From Candidatus Ruminimicrobiellum bubulum (lineage in GTDB: Bacteria > Elusimicrobiota > Endomicrobiia > Endomicrobiales > Endomicrobiaceae), in contig JAGCCP010000055.1 in NCBI GenBank assembly GCA_017651625.1, forward strand, positions 124,001 to 188,000: DNA of 64,000 nt, written 5' to 3'. This document shows positions 17,997-27,792 of the stretch, piece by piece. Made by a program: the position numbers and the translations under genes. The notes beneath the pieces are model-generated. The model worked only from the letters and a program-made list of their open reading frames with translations, did no database searches and was not told the origin of the DNA. Position 1 is the first letter of the stretch. Every line of letters begins with the position of its first letter.

Positions 17997-19367
17997 ATGC
18001 AACAAAAAGTATTTAATATTTTTGTTCCTGAATATGTTCCGGTTGCAAATAAAGGAGAATTGGCGATAGTACTTGGAATGATAGATTCTATTTTTCCGAA
18101 TGAAGAAGTTAAAGTTCACATTTTAGATATGAATTGTAAAAAAGTTTATAGTATTGATAATGTAGTAGTTTATCCTGCACAATGGTTTTTGCCTTCATGG
18201 AGATATAAAGAATTTAAATTAGGTTTTTCTTTAGAAAATATTATTGCTTCTATTTGTTCCGTCTTTAGAAAAGTACTTTATATCTTGTTTCCTAATTGGA
18301 TAAAAAAACCACAAAATAATTTAAAGTATATAAACAAAATTTTACAAAAATATAAAAACAAAATTATTCCCAAAAATTATAAAGAACAATATTTATATGA
18401 TTTATTTCAATGTGATTATATATTAGCTGGTCATAATGGTGGATTAAATGTTGAAGTTTGCCATATATTAGATTTGTTTTATAAATATGACTTTCATTTT
18501 GGAGTTTATGGCTCTTCTTTGAAACCTCGTGTAAAGAAAGGAGCACTAATTGAAATATTTGATAATATTCTTTCTAAAGCAGATTTTGTTTATGTAAGAA
18601 ATAACATTGCTTTACAATGGGCAAACAAATATTTAAATAAAGTAAAAGCTATTTTGGCACCTGATCCGGCTTTTTGTATGCAAGAAACTGATGAAAAAGA
18701 AATGAATGAAGTGTTAAAAGAAAACAAATTGGATAGTTTTTTTGATAATAATACTATTGTAATGACCGTTTGTGAACCGGCACCAATATCTCGTTATAGT
18801 TTTTTAGAAACAAAAGATTTTATAAAGAAGCAAACTTTACACAGACAATTGTTGGCTTCATTGATAAATCATATTACAAAAAATACAGATGCAAAAATTT
18901 TATTTTTACCTCATTCCATTGGACCGGAAAAATATTTAGATGATCGTTTGATAGCAAGACATGTTATGAAACTTGTAGAAAATACTGATAGAATACGAAT
19001 TTTAGATGCAGAAATTAGTCCTAGAGTTTTAAAAACTTTTATAAAAAAATCAAAATTACTTATAGCAGAAAGAATACATTCTTTAATAGGAAGCGTGAAA
19101 GTTAATACTCCTTTTTTAGCTATAGGTTCTAATTGGGATTCAAGAATTCATGGCATAGTAGAAGAAATGTTGGATGCAAAAGATTATGTATTTTTGTTGG
19201 ATTATCCTAAAAGTGATGATTTATGTAAATTATTTGATACCATTTGGAAGAATTTGCCAAATATAAAACAAAATAGAATAGAAAAAAATAATAATATTAT
19301 TTTATGGGCACAAAAAACTGGTTTAGAAATAAATAAGATAATAGAAAAGAATATAAACAAAAAATGA
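17997..19367 (+). CDS. Polysaccharide pyruvyl transferase family protein
   Basis: A 456-residue CsaB/WcaK-type protein that adds ketal-linked pyruvate from PEP to a sugar. Visible are VPVANKGELAIVLGM near the N-terminus, AGHNGGLN, GVYGSSLKP, LAPDPAF, LFLPHSIGPE, and AERIHSLIGSVKVNTPF in the donor half. The frame is open from 17964 inside the upstream gene, but the ATG at 17997 has a strong GAGGAG site at 17981 and starts right after the preceding stop. It forms a conserved pair with the FrhB-like gene. Confidence 0.88.
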   Translation: MQQKVFNIFVPEYVPVANKGELAIVLGMIDSIFPNEEVKVHILDMNCKKVYSIDNVVVYPAQWFLPSWRYKEFKLGFSLENIIASICSVFRKVLYILFPNWIKKPQNNLKYINKILQKYKNKIIPKNYKEQYLYDLFQCDYILAGHNGGLNVEVCHILDLFYKYDFHFGVYGSSLKPRVKKGALIEIFDNILSKADFVYVRNNIALQWANKYLNKVKAILAPDPAFCMQETDEKEMNEVLKENKLDSFFDNNTIVMTVCEPAPISRYSFLETKDFIKKQTLHRQLLASLINHITKNTDAKILFLPHSIGPEKYLDDRLIARHVMKLVENTDRIRILDAEISPRVLKTFIKKSKLLIAERIHSLIGSVKVNTPFLAIGSNWDSRIHGIVEEMLDAKDYVFLLDYPKSDDLCKLFDTIWKNLPNIKQNRIEKNNNIILWAQKTGLEINKIIEKNINKK

Positions 19368-20518
19368 AAGTTTTAATAAACACACTTTCTTTAAGAGCCG
19401 GTGGTGGGCAAAAAGTGGGATATAATATTGTTAGTTATTTGTTGGCTAACAAAAATAAATATCCGGCTTTTGATTTTTATTTTTTGTGTGCAAAGAATTC
19501 AAAGTTATATGATTTACTGATTGCAAATAGAGAGGAAAATATTGTTGCATTGAATTCTTCAAATAAATTTAATTATATGATAAATTATTTTTTTAAAATT
19601 CCAAACTTGTTAAAAAAAATTAAGCCAGCAGTTGTATATAGTATTTTTGGGTATCCGTTATGTCCTAAAAAATATTGCAATGTTATAGGTGAAGCTGCTT
19701 CAAATATTTTCTTTCCGGAAATTAATTTTTGGGAAGACTATAAAGGTTTTTCTCTTGCTAAAAAAAAGTTTATTGATTCTATTAGAATTAGAGCATTAAA
19801 ACAAGCTGATGGAATAATTTTTGAAAATGAAGCTATGTTTAGAAGAAGTCATACTGTTTTTAAAATTCCGGAAGAAAAAACTTGTTTTATAAAACCAGCA
19901 ATAGATAAAAGTATAAATGAAAACATAATAAATGAAAGATTAGATTCTAACTTTAAATTACTATTATTATGTTCTTGGCAATTAAATAAAAATATTATGA
20001 TTATTCCAAAATTACTTGAATATATTAAGCAGAAAGGAGAAAATATAAAAGTTTTGTTTTCTGTTAAATCTAATGAAACAAATAATATAGCACAACAATT
20101 TTATAAAGAAATACAAAATAGAAAGGTTGAAAATTATATTGAATATATTGGGAGCATATCTCCGGAAAAATTGCCGAATATTTATGAAAAAATAGATGCT
20201 GTTTTATTATTAAGCAAACTTGAAAGTTTTAGTAATAATATAATTGAAGCTTGGAAATTTCAAAAACCATTAATTATTAGTGATATGGAATGGAGTCGTT
20301 CTATAATAAAAAATCCCGCTGCTTGTTTTGTGAATAGAGACGATATTAATGATATTTTTGAGACTGTTTTAAAATTGAAAAAAGATAAATCTTATTATGA
20401 CAATATTGTTCTAAAAGGGAAAGAAGAACTTAATAAATATCCAAATATAGATATATTTGTGCAAGAAATATTTGATTTTATTGAAAAAATTATAAAAAAT
20501 TCAGAAAAGGAGAAATAA
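19364..20518 (+). CDS. Glycosyltransferase family 4
   Basis: A 384-residue GT-B retaining glycosyltransferase. The N-terminus [16 protein letters not shown] has the acceptor-domain glycine loop. Donor-domain landmarks are [48 protein letters not shown] with the E-F-x4-E-type ending, and PLIISDMEW. It overlaps the pyruvyl transferase by 4 nt and shares one base with the acetyltransferase start. Confidence 0.9.
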   Translation: MKVLINTLSLRAGGGQKVGYNIVSYLLANKNKYPAFDFYFLCAKNSKLYDLLIANREENIVALNSSNKFNYMINYFFKIPNLLKKIKPAVVYSIFGYPLCPKKYCNVIGEAASNIFFPEINFWEDYKGFSLAKKKFIDSIRIRALKQADGIIFENEAMFRRSHTVFKIPEEKTCFIKPAIDKSINENIINERLDSNFKLLLLCSWQLNKNIMIIPKLLEYIKQKGENIKVLFSVKSNETNNIAQQFYKEIQNRKVENYIEYIGSISPEKLPNIYEKIDAVLLLSKLESFSNNIIEAWKFQKPLIISDMEWSRSIIKNPAACFVNRDDINDIFETVLKLKKDKSYYDNIVLKGKEELNKYPNIDIFVQEIFDFIEKIIKNSEKEK

Positions 20519-21039
20519 TGTTTCATAAAATACTTGTAATATCTTACGAATATATAATGGCTTTAATTTTTCTTTTACCAAGATTTCATTTTTGTAATGG
20601 TATAAAAGCATTGTTTTTGAAACTTCGTGGAGCAAAAATAGGCAAAAGAGTTGTTTTTTATCCGACAGTTTGGATTTCTATATCTAAAAAAGGAAAATTA
20701 ATAATTGAAGATGATGTTGATTTAGCTTTAGGTGTATTAATCACTGTTTCATCAAAAGTACACGTTGGTGCAAGAACATTAATAGGTTATCGTACTCAAA
20801 TTTTATCAAGTAATCACAATATTCCAAATAATAAAGAACAAATTTTTACAGCAGGACACACATCTAAAGATGTTATTATAGAAAAAGATGTTTGGATTGG
20901 TGCCGGTTGTATTATATTACCGGGTGTAACTATTGGAGAAGGGGCGGTTATAGCTGCAGGTTCTGTTGTAACAAAAGATGTTGCTCCTTTTACTATAGTT
21001 GGCGGATGTCCGGCAAAATTAATAAGAGAAAGAATATAA
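20518..21039 (+). CDS. Left-handed beta-helix O-acetyltransferase
   Basis: A 173-residue hexapeptide-repeat acyltransferase of the WcaF/maltose acetyltransferase type, acetylating a sugar of the repeat unit from acetyl-CoA. A short membrane or amphipathic segment (1-25) is followed by hexapeptide turns: [28 protein letters not shown], the catalytic-His region SSNHNIP, then [27 protein letters not shown]. The C-terminal GGCPAKLI is characteristic. The ATG overlaps the upstream stop (TAATG). Confidence 0.92.
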   Translation: MFHKILVISYEYIMALIFLLPRFHFCNGIKALFLKLRGAKIGKRVVFYPTVWISISKKGKLIIEDDVDLALGVLITVSSKVHVGARTLIGYRTQILSSNHNIPNNKEQIFTAGHTSKDVIIEKDVWIGAGCIILPGVTIGEGAVIAAGSVVTKDVAPFTIVGGCPAKLIRERI

Positions 21040-21050
21040 GAGGCAAAACA

Positions 21051-23174
21051 ATGAAACAGATAATACAAGATTTAAAAAACGGAAAAACTATTTTGGAAGA
21101 AGTTCCTGTTCCACAAGTTAAAGCAGGTTGTGTTTTAATTAAAACAACCGAAACTTTAGTTTCTTTGGGAACTGAAAGAATGCTAGTTGAATTTGGTAAA
21201 GCAAACTTAATTGATAAAGCTCGTCAACAACCAGATAAAGTTAAACAAGTATTGGATAAAATAAAAACGGATGGTTTAATGCCTACATTGGAAGCTGTTT
21301 TTAATAAATTAAACCAACCTTTACCGTTAGGTTATTGTAATGTAGGTGAAGTTATTGAAGTTGGAAAAGGTGTTACTGAATTTAAAGTTGGTGACAAGGT
21401 AGCTTCCAACGGGAACCATGCAGAATTTGTTTGTGTTCCTAAAAATTTGGTAGCAAAAATTCCGGATAATGTAACTGATGATGAAGCTTGTTTTACTGTT
21501 ATAAGTTCAATAGCATTGCAAGGTTTAAGAAATTTAAAACCGCAAATAGGTGAAACTATTGTTGTTGTGGGTTTAGGGTTAATTGGTTTAATTGCTGCTC
21601 AATTATTAAAAGCTAACGGTTGTAAAGTTGTAGGAACAGATTTCGATCAAGCAAAAGTTGATTTGGCAAAGAAATTCGGTGTTATTGCTTTTAACCCTGC
21701 AACAGACGGAGATGTTGTTGCCTTTGTTCAAAACTTAACAAATGATATCGGTGCAGATGGCGTTTTAATAACAGCTTCGGCAAAAGGTGATGAAGTAATA
21801 CATCAGTGTTGCCAAATGTGCAGGAAAAAAGGAAAAATAGTTTTAGTTGGTGTTATTGGTTTAAATATGAGGAGAGATGATTTTTATAAAAAAGAATTAA
21901 CTTTCCAAGTATCCTGTTCTTACGGAGCAGGAAGATACGACGAAAACTATGAAAATAAAGGGCAAGATTATCCTTTAGCTTATGTTCGCTGGACGGAAAA
22001 AAGAAATTTTGAAACTATATTACAATTAATTTCCGATGGAAAGTTAGATGTTAAAAGTTTAATTTCAGAACAAGTAGAATTAAAAGATTATTTGCAAATA
22101 TACGGAGATATGAGAAAAAAAGGTTCAATAGCTTCTTTAATTAAATTCTCTGAAAATTCAAATTATAACAAAACGGTAGCAGTTGAAAGTAATAAACATT
22201 TTGTTGCAGGTAAAGGTAAAATAGGAATTATAGGTGCAGGAAATTTTGCTTCTTCTACAATTGTACCTTGTTTAAATGCGACAAATGCCGATATAAAATA
22301 TGTTTCTTCCGCACATGGATTAACGGCAAAAATACTTGCTAAAAAAGCAAATGCACAATTTGCAACAAGTGATACAAGTGAAATTTTAAAAGATAGTGAA
22401 GTTGATTTAGTTATTGTGTGTACAAGACACAATTTGCATGCAAGTTTTGTTAAAGAAGTGTTATCTGCAAACAAAAGTGTGTTTGTTGAAAAACCTTTAT
22501 GTTTGAATAAACAAGAATTAGACGAAATAGAACAAATATATTCTGCTTGTGACGATGAAGTTTCGTTAACTGTTGGCTTTAACAGAAGATTTGCTCCGCT
22601 TGCTGAAAAAATGAAACAGTTATCTGGAACAGGTGCAAAAAATATTGTTGCAACAATGAATGCAGGATATATTCCGCCTGAAGTTTGGGTACAAGATTTA
22701 GAAGTAGGTGGGGGAAGAATAATAGGTGAAGCTTGCCATTTTATAGATTTGTGTTCTTATTTGGCAGATAGTAAAGTTGTTGCCGTTTGTATGAACGCTT
22801 TGGGTGTAAATCCGCAAGAAAATACAGATAATGCAAGTATTTTATTGAAATATGAAAACGGTTCAAATGCAGTAATAAATTATTTTGCTAACGGTTCAAA
22901 AAGTTATGCAAAAGAAAGAATTGAAGTTTTTGCACAAAATTCAGTTTTAGTGTTGGATAATTGGAGAAAATTAACAGGATATGGAATAAAAGGTTTTTCA
23001 AGTGCATCTTCAAGACTTGATAAAGGGCACAAAAGACAATTTGCATTACTTAATGAAAGAATTAAAAATGGTGGTAAGCCGCTAATTCCTTTTGAAAGTA
23101 TAAAAAATACGACATTGGCATCTTTTGCTGCTATTGAAAGTTTAAAGCAAAACAAGTGGATAGAGATTAAATGA
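21051..23174 (+). CDS. Bi-domain dehydrogenase: zinc-type alcohol dehydrogenase fused to Gfo/Idh/MocA
   Basis: A 707-residue fusion. The first half (about 1-370) is a medium-chain zinc-type dehydrogenase without the full zinc-ligand set; it has VGEVIEVG, FKVGDKVASNG and a Rossmann motif VVGLGLIGLIAAQ. The second half (about 385-707) is a Gfo/Idh/MocA oxidoreductase with IGIIGAGNFASS and EKPLC. Such fusions are usually beside a heparinase-like gene in surface polysaccharide loci, as here. The frame is open from 20892, inside the acetyltransferase gene, so I take the ATG at 21051 preceded by AAGAGGC. Substrate unknown. Confidence 0.9.
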   Translation: MKQIIQDLKNGKTILEEVPVPQVKAGCVLIKTTETLVSLGTERMLVEFGKANLIDKARQQPDKVKQVLDKIKTDGLMPTLEAVFNKLNQPLPLGYCNVGEVIEVGKGVTEFKVGDKVASNGNHAEFVCVPKNLVAKIPDNVTDDEACFTVISSIALQGLRNLKPQIGETIVVVGLGLIGLIAAQLLKANGCKVVGTDFDQAKVDLAKKFGVIAFNPATDGDVVAFVQNLTNDIGADGVLITASAKGDEVIHQCCQMCRKKGKIVLVGVIGLNMRRDDFYKKELTFQVSCSYGAGRYDENYENKGQDYPLAYVRWTEKRNFETILQLISDGKLDVKSLISEQVELKDYLQIYGDMRKKGSIASLIKFSENSNYNKTVAVESNKHFVAGKGKIGIIGAGNFASSTIVPCLNATNADIKYVSSAHGLTAKILAKKANAQFATSDTSEILKDSEVDLVIVCTRHNLHASFVKEVLSANKSVFVEKPLCLNKQELDEIEQIYSACDDEVSLTVGFNRRFAPLAEKMKQLSGTGAKNIVATMNAGYIPPEVWVQDLEVGGGRIIGEACHFIDLCSYLADSKVVAVCMNALGVNPQENTDNASILLKYENGSNAVINYFANGSKSYAKERIEVFAQNSVLVLDNWRKLTGYGIKGFSSASSRLDKGHKRQFALLNERIKNGGKPLIPFESIKNTTLASFAAIESLKQNKWIEIK

Positions 23175-24742
23175 ATTTAATATCAAAATATTTTAATACT
23201 TTAAAATATTTAAAATTTAGTCAATTTTATAATAGATTTATTTTTAAATTTACTAACCCTAAAGTAAATTTGGAAAGCATTCCTTTAATTAATGAGAATT
23301 TTGCAAATAAAGTGGAGTTTCCAAAATTTAAAAATGTTTTGTTTGAAAAAAACATTTTTAAATTTTTAAATGAAGAACATACTATAACGGATAATTGGAA
23401 TGATAACAATATTAATAAATTATGGTTGTACAACTTGCACTATTTTGATTATTTAAGACAAGAAAATATAACCAATGAACAAAGCTTGTTTTGGATTGAA
23501 AAATGGATCGATGAAAATAAAATAGGTTATGGAAATGGTTGGGAACCTTATACTTTATCTTTAAGAATTGTGAATTGGATAAAATTTTATTTGGCAGGTA
23601 ATAAACTTTCAGAAAAAATAATAAAATCTCTATCTATTCAAACAGAATATTTAAGTAAAAAATTAGAGTATCATTTGTTGGCAAACCATTTGCTTGCTAA
23701 TGCAAAAGCACTTGTTTTTGCCGGTTGTTTCTTTAAAGGTACTAAAGCAAAACAATGGCTAAATAAAGGAATTGAAATTTATAAAAAGCAATTATCCGAA
23801 CAAATACTTAACGATGGTGGACATTTTGAAAGATCTGCAATGTATCACAGTATTATTTTAGAAGATTTGTTAGATTTAAAAAATATTTCTGCACCATTAG
23901 AATTAGATAGTTATATTCAAAAAATGATTAATTGTCTTTCTGTTATGATAGGAACTGATGAAAAAATTTCATTGTTTAACGATGCTGCTTTTGGAATAGC
24001 ATTAGAACCAAAAGAAATATTTAAATATGCCGAACAACTGGGTTTTAAATTAAATAAGCATGAAAATTCTTATGATTTAGTTGATACAGGATATGCAAGA
24101 TTACAAAATAAAGATTGGACTTTAATTTGTGACGGAGCAGCACTTGGACCGGATTATCAATTAGGGCATTCCCATGCAGATTCTTTAACTTTTGAATTGT
24201 GGTATAAGAACGAAAGAATAATTTGTGATACAGGAACAAAACAATATTTTTATTCAGATATTCGCAAATATCAAAGGGGAACTTCTGCACATAATACAAT
24301 AGTTGTTGATGGGAAAAATTCATCTGAAATTTGGAGTGCACACAGAGTAGCTAAAAGGGCAAAAATAGTAGAAAGAAAATTTGATAATAATAGTTTTTCT
24401 GCAACGCATAACGGATATAAAACAATATTACATAAAAGAAAATGGTATTTCGAAAAAAATGAAGTTTGTATAGAAGATGTTGTTATTGGAAAAGGAATAC
24501 ATACTATTGAAAGTTTTTTTCATATTCATCTAAATTACAATGTTGATATAAAAGATGGTGTTGTAAAAATCTTTAATGATAAAAATATTTTTGGTATAAC
24601 AATAGATAAAGATATGGAAGTTTTTGTTGTTGATGGAACAGTTTCTTTTGAGTTTGGAAAAGAAGAACAAAATAAAATTATTTATTTTAAAAAGAAAGTT
24701 GATTTACCTTTTAATTTAAAAACAAAAATAGGTGTTTTATAG
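23171..24742 (+). CDS. Heparinase II/III family protein (alginate lyase-like)
   Basis: A 523-residue protein. The alpha-toroid half has NLHYFDYL, GNGWEPYTLSLRIVNW, LLANHLLANAKAL and DGGHFERSAMYH. The beta-sandwich half has GHSHADSLTFEL and QRGTSAHNTIVVDG, the family's conserved core. Members cleave or modify uronic-acid-containing glycans. In Wzy-dependent loci they are thought to trim or process the product, which would fit a ManNAcA-containing polymer. No signal peptide is seen, so a periplasmic role is not supported directly by the sequence. It overlaps its upstream neighbour by 4 nt. Confidence 0.88.
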   Translation: MNLISKYFNTLKYLKFSQFYNRFIFKFTNPKVNLESIPLINENFANKVEFPKFKNVLFEKNIFKFLNEEHTITDNWNDNNINKLWLYNLHYFDYLRQENITNEQSLFWIEKWIDENKIGYGNGWEPYTLSLRIVNWIKFYLAGNKLSEKIIKSLSIQTEYLSKKLEYHLLANHLLANAKALVFAGCFFKGTKAKQWLNKGIEIYKKQLSEQILNDGGHFERSAMYHSIILEDLLDLKNISAPLELDSYIQKMINCLSVMIGTDEKISLFNDAAFGIALEPKEIFKYAEQLGFKLNKHENSYDLVDTGYARLQNKDWTLICDGAALGPDYQLGHSHADSLTFELWYKNERIICDTGTKQYFYSDIRKYQRGTSAHNTIVVDGKNSSEIWSAHRVAKRAKIVERKFDNNSFSATHNGYKTILHKRKWYFEKNEVCIEDVVIGKGIHTIESFFHIHLNYNVDIKDGVVKIFNDKNIFGITIDKDMEVFVVDGTVSFEFGKEEQNKIIYFKKKVDLPFNLKTKIGVL

Positions 24743-25968
24743 TGAATATATTATTTTTAACACATTATTATTTGCCTGAAGGAAATGCTGCTGCTTCAAG
24801 AGTTTCTGCTCTTGCAACAAGATGGGTAAAACAAGGACATAAAGTAACAATTGTTACTTGTGTGCCAAATGCACCAAAAGGAAAGATTTATGAAGGTTAT
24901 AAAAATAAATATACAAAAGAAAATATTGATGGTGTAGAAGTTGTAAGAATTAAAACTTATATCGCTGCAAATAAGGGAACAGTTAAAAGAATATTAAATT
25001 ATATTTCCTATATGGTTAGTGCAGTTTGGAACTGCTTATTTATGAAAAAACCGGATGTTATGATAGCAACAAGCCCACATTTCTTTTGTGGTTGGGCAGG
25101 AGTATTATTGCATTGGATAAGAAGATTTCCTTTTATATTGGAAATTCGTGACATTTGGCCTGAATCTATACAAGCTGTAGGAGCAAAGATACCAAAACCT
25201 ATAATATTTGTGTTAGAAATAATGGAAAAAATTATGTATAAATCGGCAAAACATATTGTAACCGTAGGTGATGGTTATAAAAGTAGGTTAATTGAAAAAA
25301 ATGTTGCCGAAAATAAAATTTCTGTAATAATGAATGGTGTTGATAGTACAAATTTTTATCCTAAAGAAAAAAATAATAGTTTATTAGAAGAATTTAGTAT
25401 TAAAAATAAGTTTGTTATAAGCTATATTGGAACTATCGGTATGGCTTGTGGACTTAAAGTTGTAATAAATGCTGCCAAAATTTTAAAAGAAAAAAAACTA
25501 GATGATATAAGTTTTATGTTAGTTGGTGATGGTGCTATAAAAGATGAATTAGAACAAGAAGTAAAAAATACAAAACTTGATAATATTATTTTTACAGGAC
25601 TTAGACCTAAAAAAGAAATAGTTGATTGGATAAATTTAAGTGATGTAAGTTTAGTTCATTTAAAAAAGACGGATTTGTTTAAAACTGTTATGCCATCAAA
25701 AATATTTGAGAGTGCAGCTTGTAAAATTCCTATTCTTATCGGTGTTGACGGCTTTGCAAGACAATTTGTTGAAACAGCAAATGCAGGGATTTATTTTGAA
25801 CCTGAAAATGTTGATGGATTAGTTAATGCTATTGTTAAATTTTATAATGACAAAAAATTAATTAAAGAACTTGGTGAAAACGCTTTCAATAATATTGCAT
25901 TAAAATATAACAGAGATAATCAAGCAGCAAAATATTTAGAAGTAATGAATTCTGTTATAAGTAAATAA
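24742..25968 (+). CDS. Glycosyltransferase family 4 (WbuB-like)
   Basis: A 408-residue GT-B transferase of the WbuB/fucosaminyl-transferase kind. It begins FLTHYYLPEGNAAASR, then LEIRDIWPESI, MNGVDSTNFYP, YIGTIGMACGL, GLRPKKEI, and MPSKIFESAACKIPIL. The GTG start overlaps the previous TAG by one base (TAGTG). It is the last gene of the polysaccharide run; the next genes are on the opposite strand. Confidence 0.92.
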   Translation: MNILFLTHYYLPEGNAAASRVSALATRWVKQGHKVTIVTCVPNAPKGKIYEGYKNKYTKENIDGVEVVRIKTYIAANKGTVKRILNYISYMVSAVWNCLFMKKPDVMIATSPHFFCGWAGVLLHWIRRFPFILEIRDIWPESIQAVGAKIPKPIIFVLEIMEKIMYKSAKHIVTVGDGYKSRLIEKNVAENKISVIMNGVDSTNFYPKEKNNSLLEEFSIKNKFVISYIGTIGMACGLKVVINAAKILKEKKLDDISFMLVGDGAIKDELEQEVKNTKLDNIIFTGLRPKKEIVDWINLSDVSLVHLKKTDLFKTVMPSKIFESAACKIPILIGVDGFARQFVETANAGIYFEPENVDGLVNAIVKFYNDKKLIKELGENAFNNIALKYNRDNQAAKYLEVMNSVISK

Positions 25969-26084
25969 ACTAATCCCAACCCTCCTCAACGAAAAACCTT
26001 TAGTTGTTAAAGTATTCAAAAAGATAGTTAAGAAAATTTTGGGTAAAATTTGATTATATTGCGTATCAAAACGACTAATTAATA

Positions 26085-26870
26085 TTATTTTTCTACTTTT
26101 GTCATTTTGTTATTTATGTTATTCAATTTTAGTTCAATGTTTGAAAGTTTATTGTTTATATCTTCGTTGTTATAAATAATAGCATCTTGTATCTTTGAAA
26201 AATTTTCATCAATATTTTCAATTGCAATAGCATTTTTTACATTAACAACTTTGTCTTTTGTAGGATGTAAAAAAAATGTAACTATAGATAGTGAAATTAA
26301 AACTGCAATCAAATAAAAAGCCCAACGCATATAGTTTCGAGCTATATTTAAATTGTTTAGTTTTCTGTTATTAGTTTTTTCATTTGCATATATGCCATAT
26401 ATTAGGTTTTCTATTTCTTCTTCTAAAAAACTCTCAATACTGCTAAATTGTTTAGTGTTTTCAGGTGAGGGATAACTATAATTAAATTTTGTAGCATCAT
26501 AATTTTTATAAATAAAATATATGGACATAATATAAAGAAATATTAGAACAATAGTTAATATAGTAAAAGTGATTATAACCAGTTTGTTTGTGTTTTCTGA
26601 AAAAAACTCTATCAAAAATGTTAGGATTAAGCAGGAAATAGAAAGTATTATTCCTAAATGAGACATCATAACTGAAGAACGTTCATCAATAGAATTTTTC
26701 CTTTTTTCTTCGTAATCAAAAAGATTTCTTAAAAAAGATACTCGATATTTTAAGTCCTCAACTTTTTTGTTTCCATAGCTTTTTTCATATTTATGCTGAA
26801 TATTAAAAGTTTCTTCCTTTAAAGTACTACAAATTATTAAGTTTTTGATAAAAGAGATTAGTTTTTTCAT
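26085..26870 (-). CDS. Three-TM protein with SLATT-like hairpin and coiled-coil tail
   Basis: A 261-residue membrane protein. Helices lie at about 70-89, 97-121 and 183-201. The first is preceded by YEEKRKNSIDERSS, an ERxxxID-type amphipathic lead-in reminiscent of SLATT and related two-TM effectors of nucleotide-signal defence systems. The C-terminal 50 residues form a coiled coil (NIELKLNNINNKM). It overlaps the ATP-grasp gene by 4 nt and is the last gene of the run that starts with the CD-NTase. It could be a pore-forming effector, a graspetide exporter or immunity protein, or a receptor. The SLATT assignment is by eye and weak. Confidence 0.55.
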   Translation of the reverse strand: MKKLISFIKNLIICSTLKEETFNIQHKYEKSYGNKKVEDLKYRVSFLRNLFDYEEKRKNSIDERSSVMMSHLGIILSISCLILTFLIEFFSENTNKLVIITFTILTIVLIFLYIMSIYFIYKNYDATKFNYSYPSPENTKQFSSIESFLEEEIENLIYGIYANEKTNNRKLNNLNIARNYMRWAFYLIAVLISLSIVTFFLHPTKDKVVNVKNAIAIENIDENFSKIQDAIIYNNEDINNKLSNIELKLNNINNKMTKVEK

Positions 26871-27784
26871 ATTAAGTATTTTATTATTGCATCAGAAATT
26901 TGTAATCCTGTTTGTGCTTCTATCCAAGCCCATTGTCCATTGGGATTAATTTCCAAGAATATGTATTCTCCTTTTTTTGTTTTTATTAAATCTATTGCTC
27001 CAAATTTTAAATTAAGTTTCTTTACTAGGCTGATACATTTAAATTCTATAGTTTTAGGTAAATCTATTTTATAAAATTGTAAGTTTTTTCTTCGCCAATC
27101 ATTTTTTGTATCTTTATCTTTTTGGGAATATATTGCTGCTGCAAAAACTTTATTATTTACTACCGTCACTCTAATTTCGTATTTTTTTGTAATGTTTTGT
27201 TGATAAATACAAGGTGTTAGATCATATGAATCTATATTAGATATAATATTAAAAGGTACTTTGTTGGTAAAAAGGAACTTAGTACCTTCACAATAATCTA
27301 TCTTTGAATAAGAGAAAGGTTTTACTATTATATTATTGTTGTAAGTTTTAATAAATTTTTTTAGTTCTTCATGAGAGTTCGTTACCAAAGTTGCAGGAAT
27401 TTTGAAACCTATCTTCAATGCTTCTTGTAATTGTAAAAGTTTGTTTTCAGCTCGATAAACATAATTTGGATGGCTCAACCATTTTTTTACCGGTAACGAG
27501 GATATCATATTCTTTATCAAGTAATCTGTTTCATTTAAAACGTAAATTTTTTCTTCTTTTCTTAAATTTGATATTTCAGGTAATTTTGTTCGCCTAAACC
27601 AAACGGATTGATATTTCGTTTCCCCTAATATTGAGTAGGAATAGGCATTATTAAAATTTAAAGAACAATCGTTTTTTAATATGTCTTCGCAATTAAATCG
27701 TTTATATTTAATTTTTTGTTTGTTTAATTTATTAATAACAAAATCTACAGTGAAATCTGTTTTGTGTGTAATAATTAGAATCAT
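26867..27784 (-). CDS. ATP-grasp peptide ligase (graspetide/microviridin-type maturase)
   Basis: A 305-residue MvdC/MvdD-like enzyme that forms omega-ester or omega-amide crosslinks between Thr/Ser/Lys and Asp/Glu side chains of a precursor peptide. The N-terminus ILIITHKTDFTVDFV and WFRR (62-65) are typical of this branch. The ATP-grasp fold has IIVKPFSY and ends with the Mg-binding EINPNGQWAWIE (278-289). It lies 8 bp after a precursor gene with a matching leader. A RimK-like glutamate ligase is the alternative, but the QWAWIE ending and the neighbour argue for a graspetide ligase. Confidence 0.9.
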   Translation of the reverse strand: MILIITHKTDFTVDFVINKLNKQKIKYKRFNCEDILKNDCSLNFNNAYSYSILGETKYQSVWFRRTKLPEISNLRKEEKIYVLNETDYLIKNMISSLPVKKWLSHPNYVYRAENKLLQLQEALKIGFKIPATLVTNSHEELKKFIKTYNNNIIVKPFSYSKIDYCEGTKFLFTNKVPFNIISNIDSYDLTPCIYQQNITKKYEIRVTVVNNKVFAAAIYSQKDKDTKNDWRRKNLQFYKIDLPKTIEFKCISLVKKLNLKFGAIDLIKTKKGEYIFLEINPNGQWAWIEAQTGLQISDAIIKYLI

Positions 27785-27792
27785 CTTTACTC

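Noticed and set aside
26867-27784. ATP-grasp protein as a RimK-type glutamate ligase or a D-Ala-D-Ala ligase
   Set aside because: The N-terminal ILIITH...FTVDFV region, WFRR, and the EINPNGQWAWIE ending match the peptide-maturase branch, and a fitting precursor gene is adjacent.
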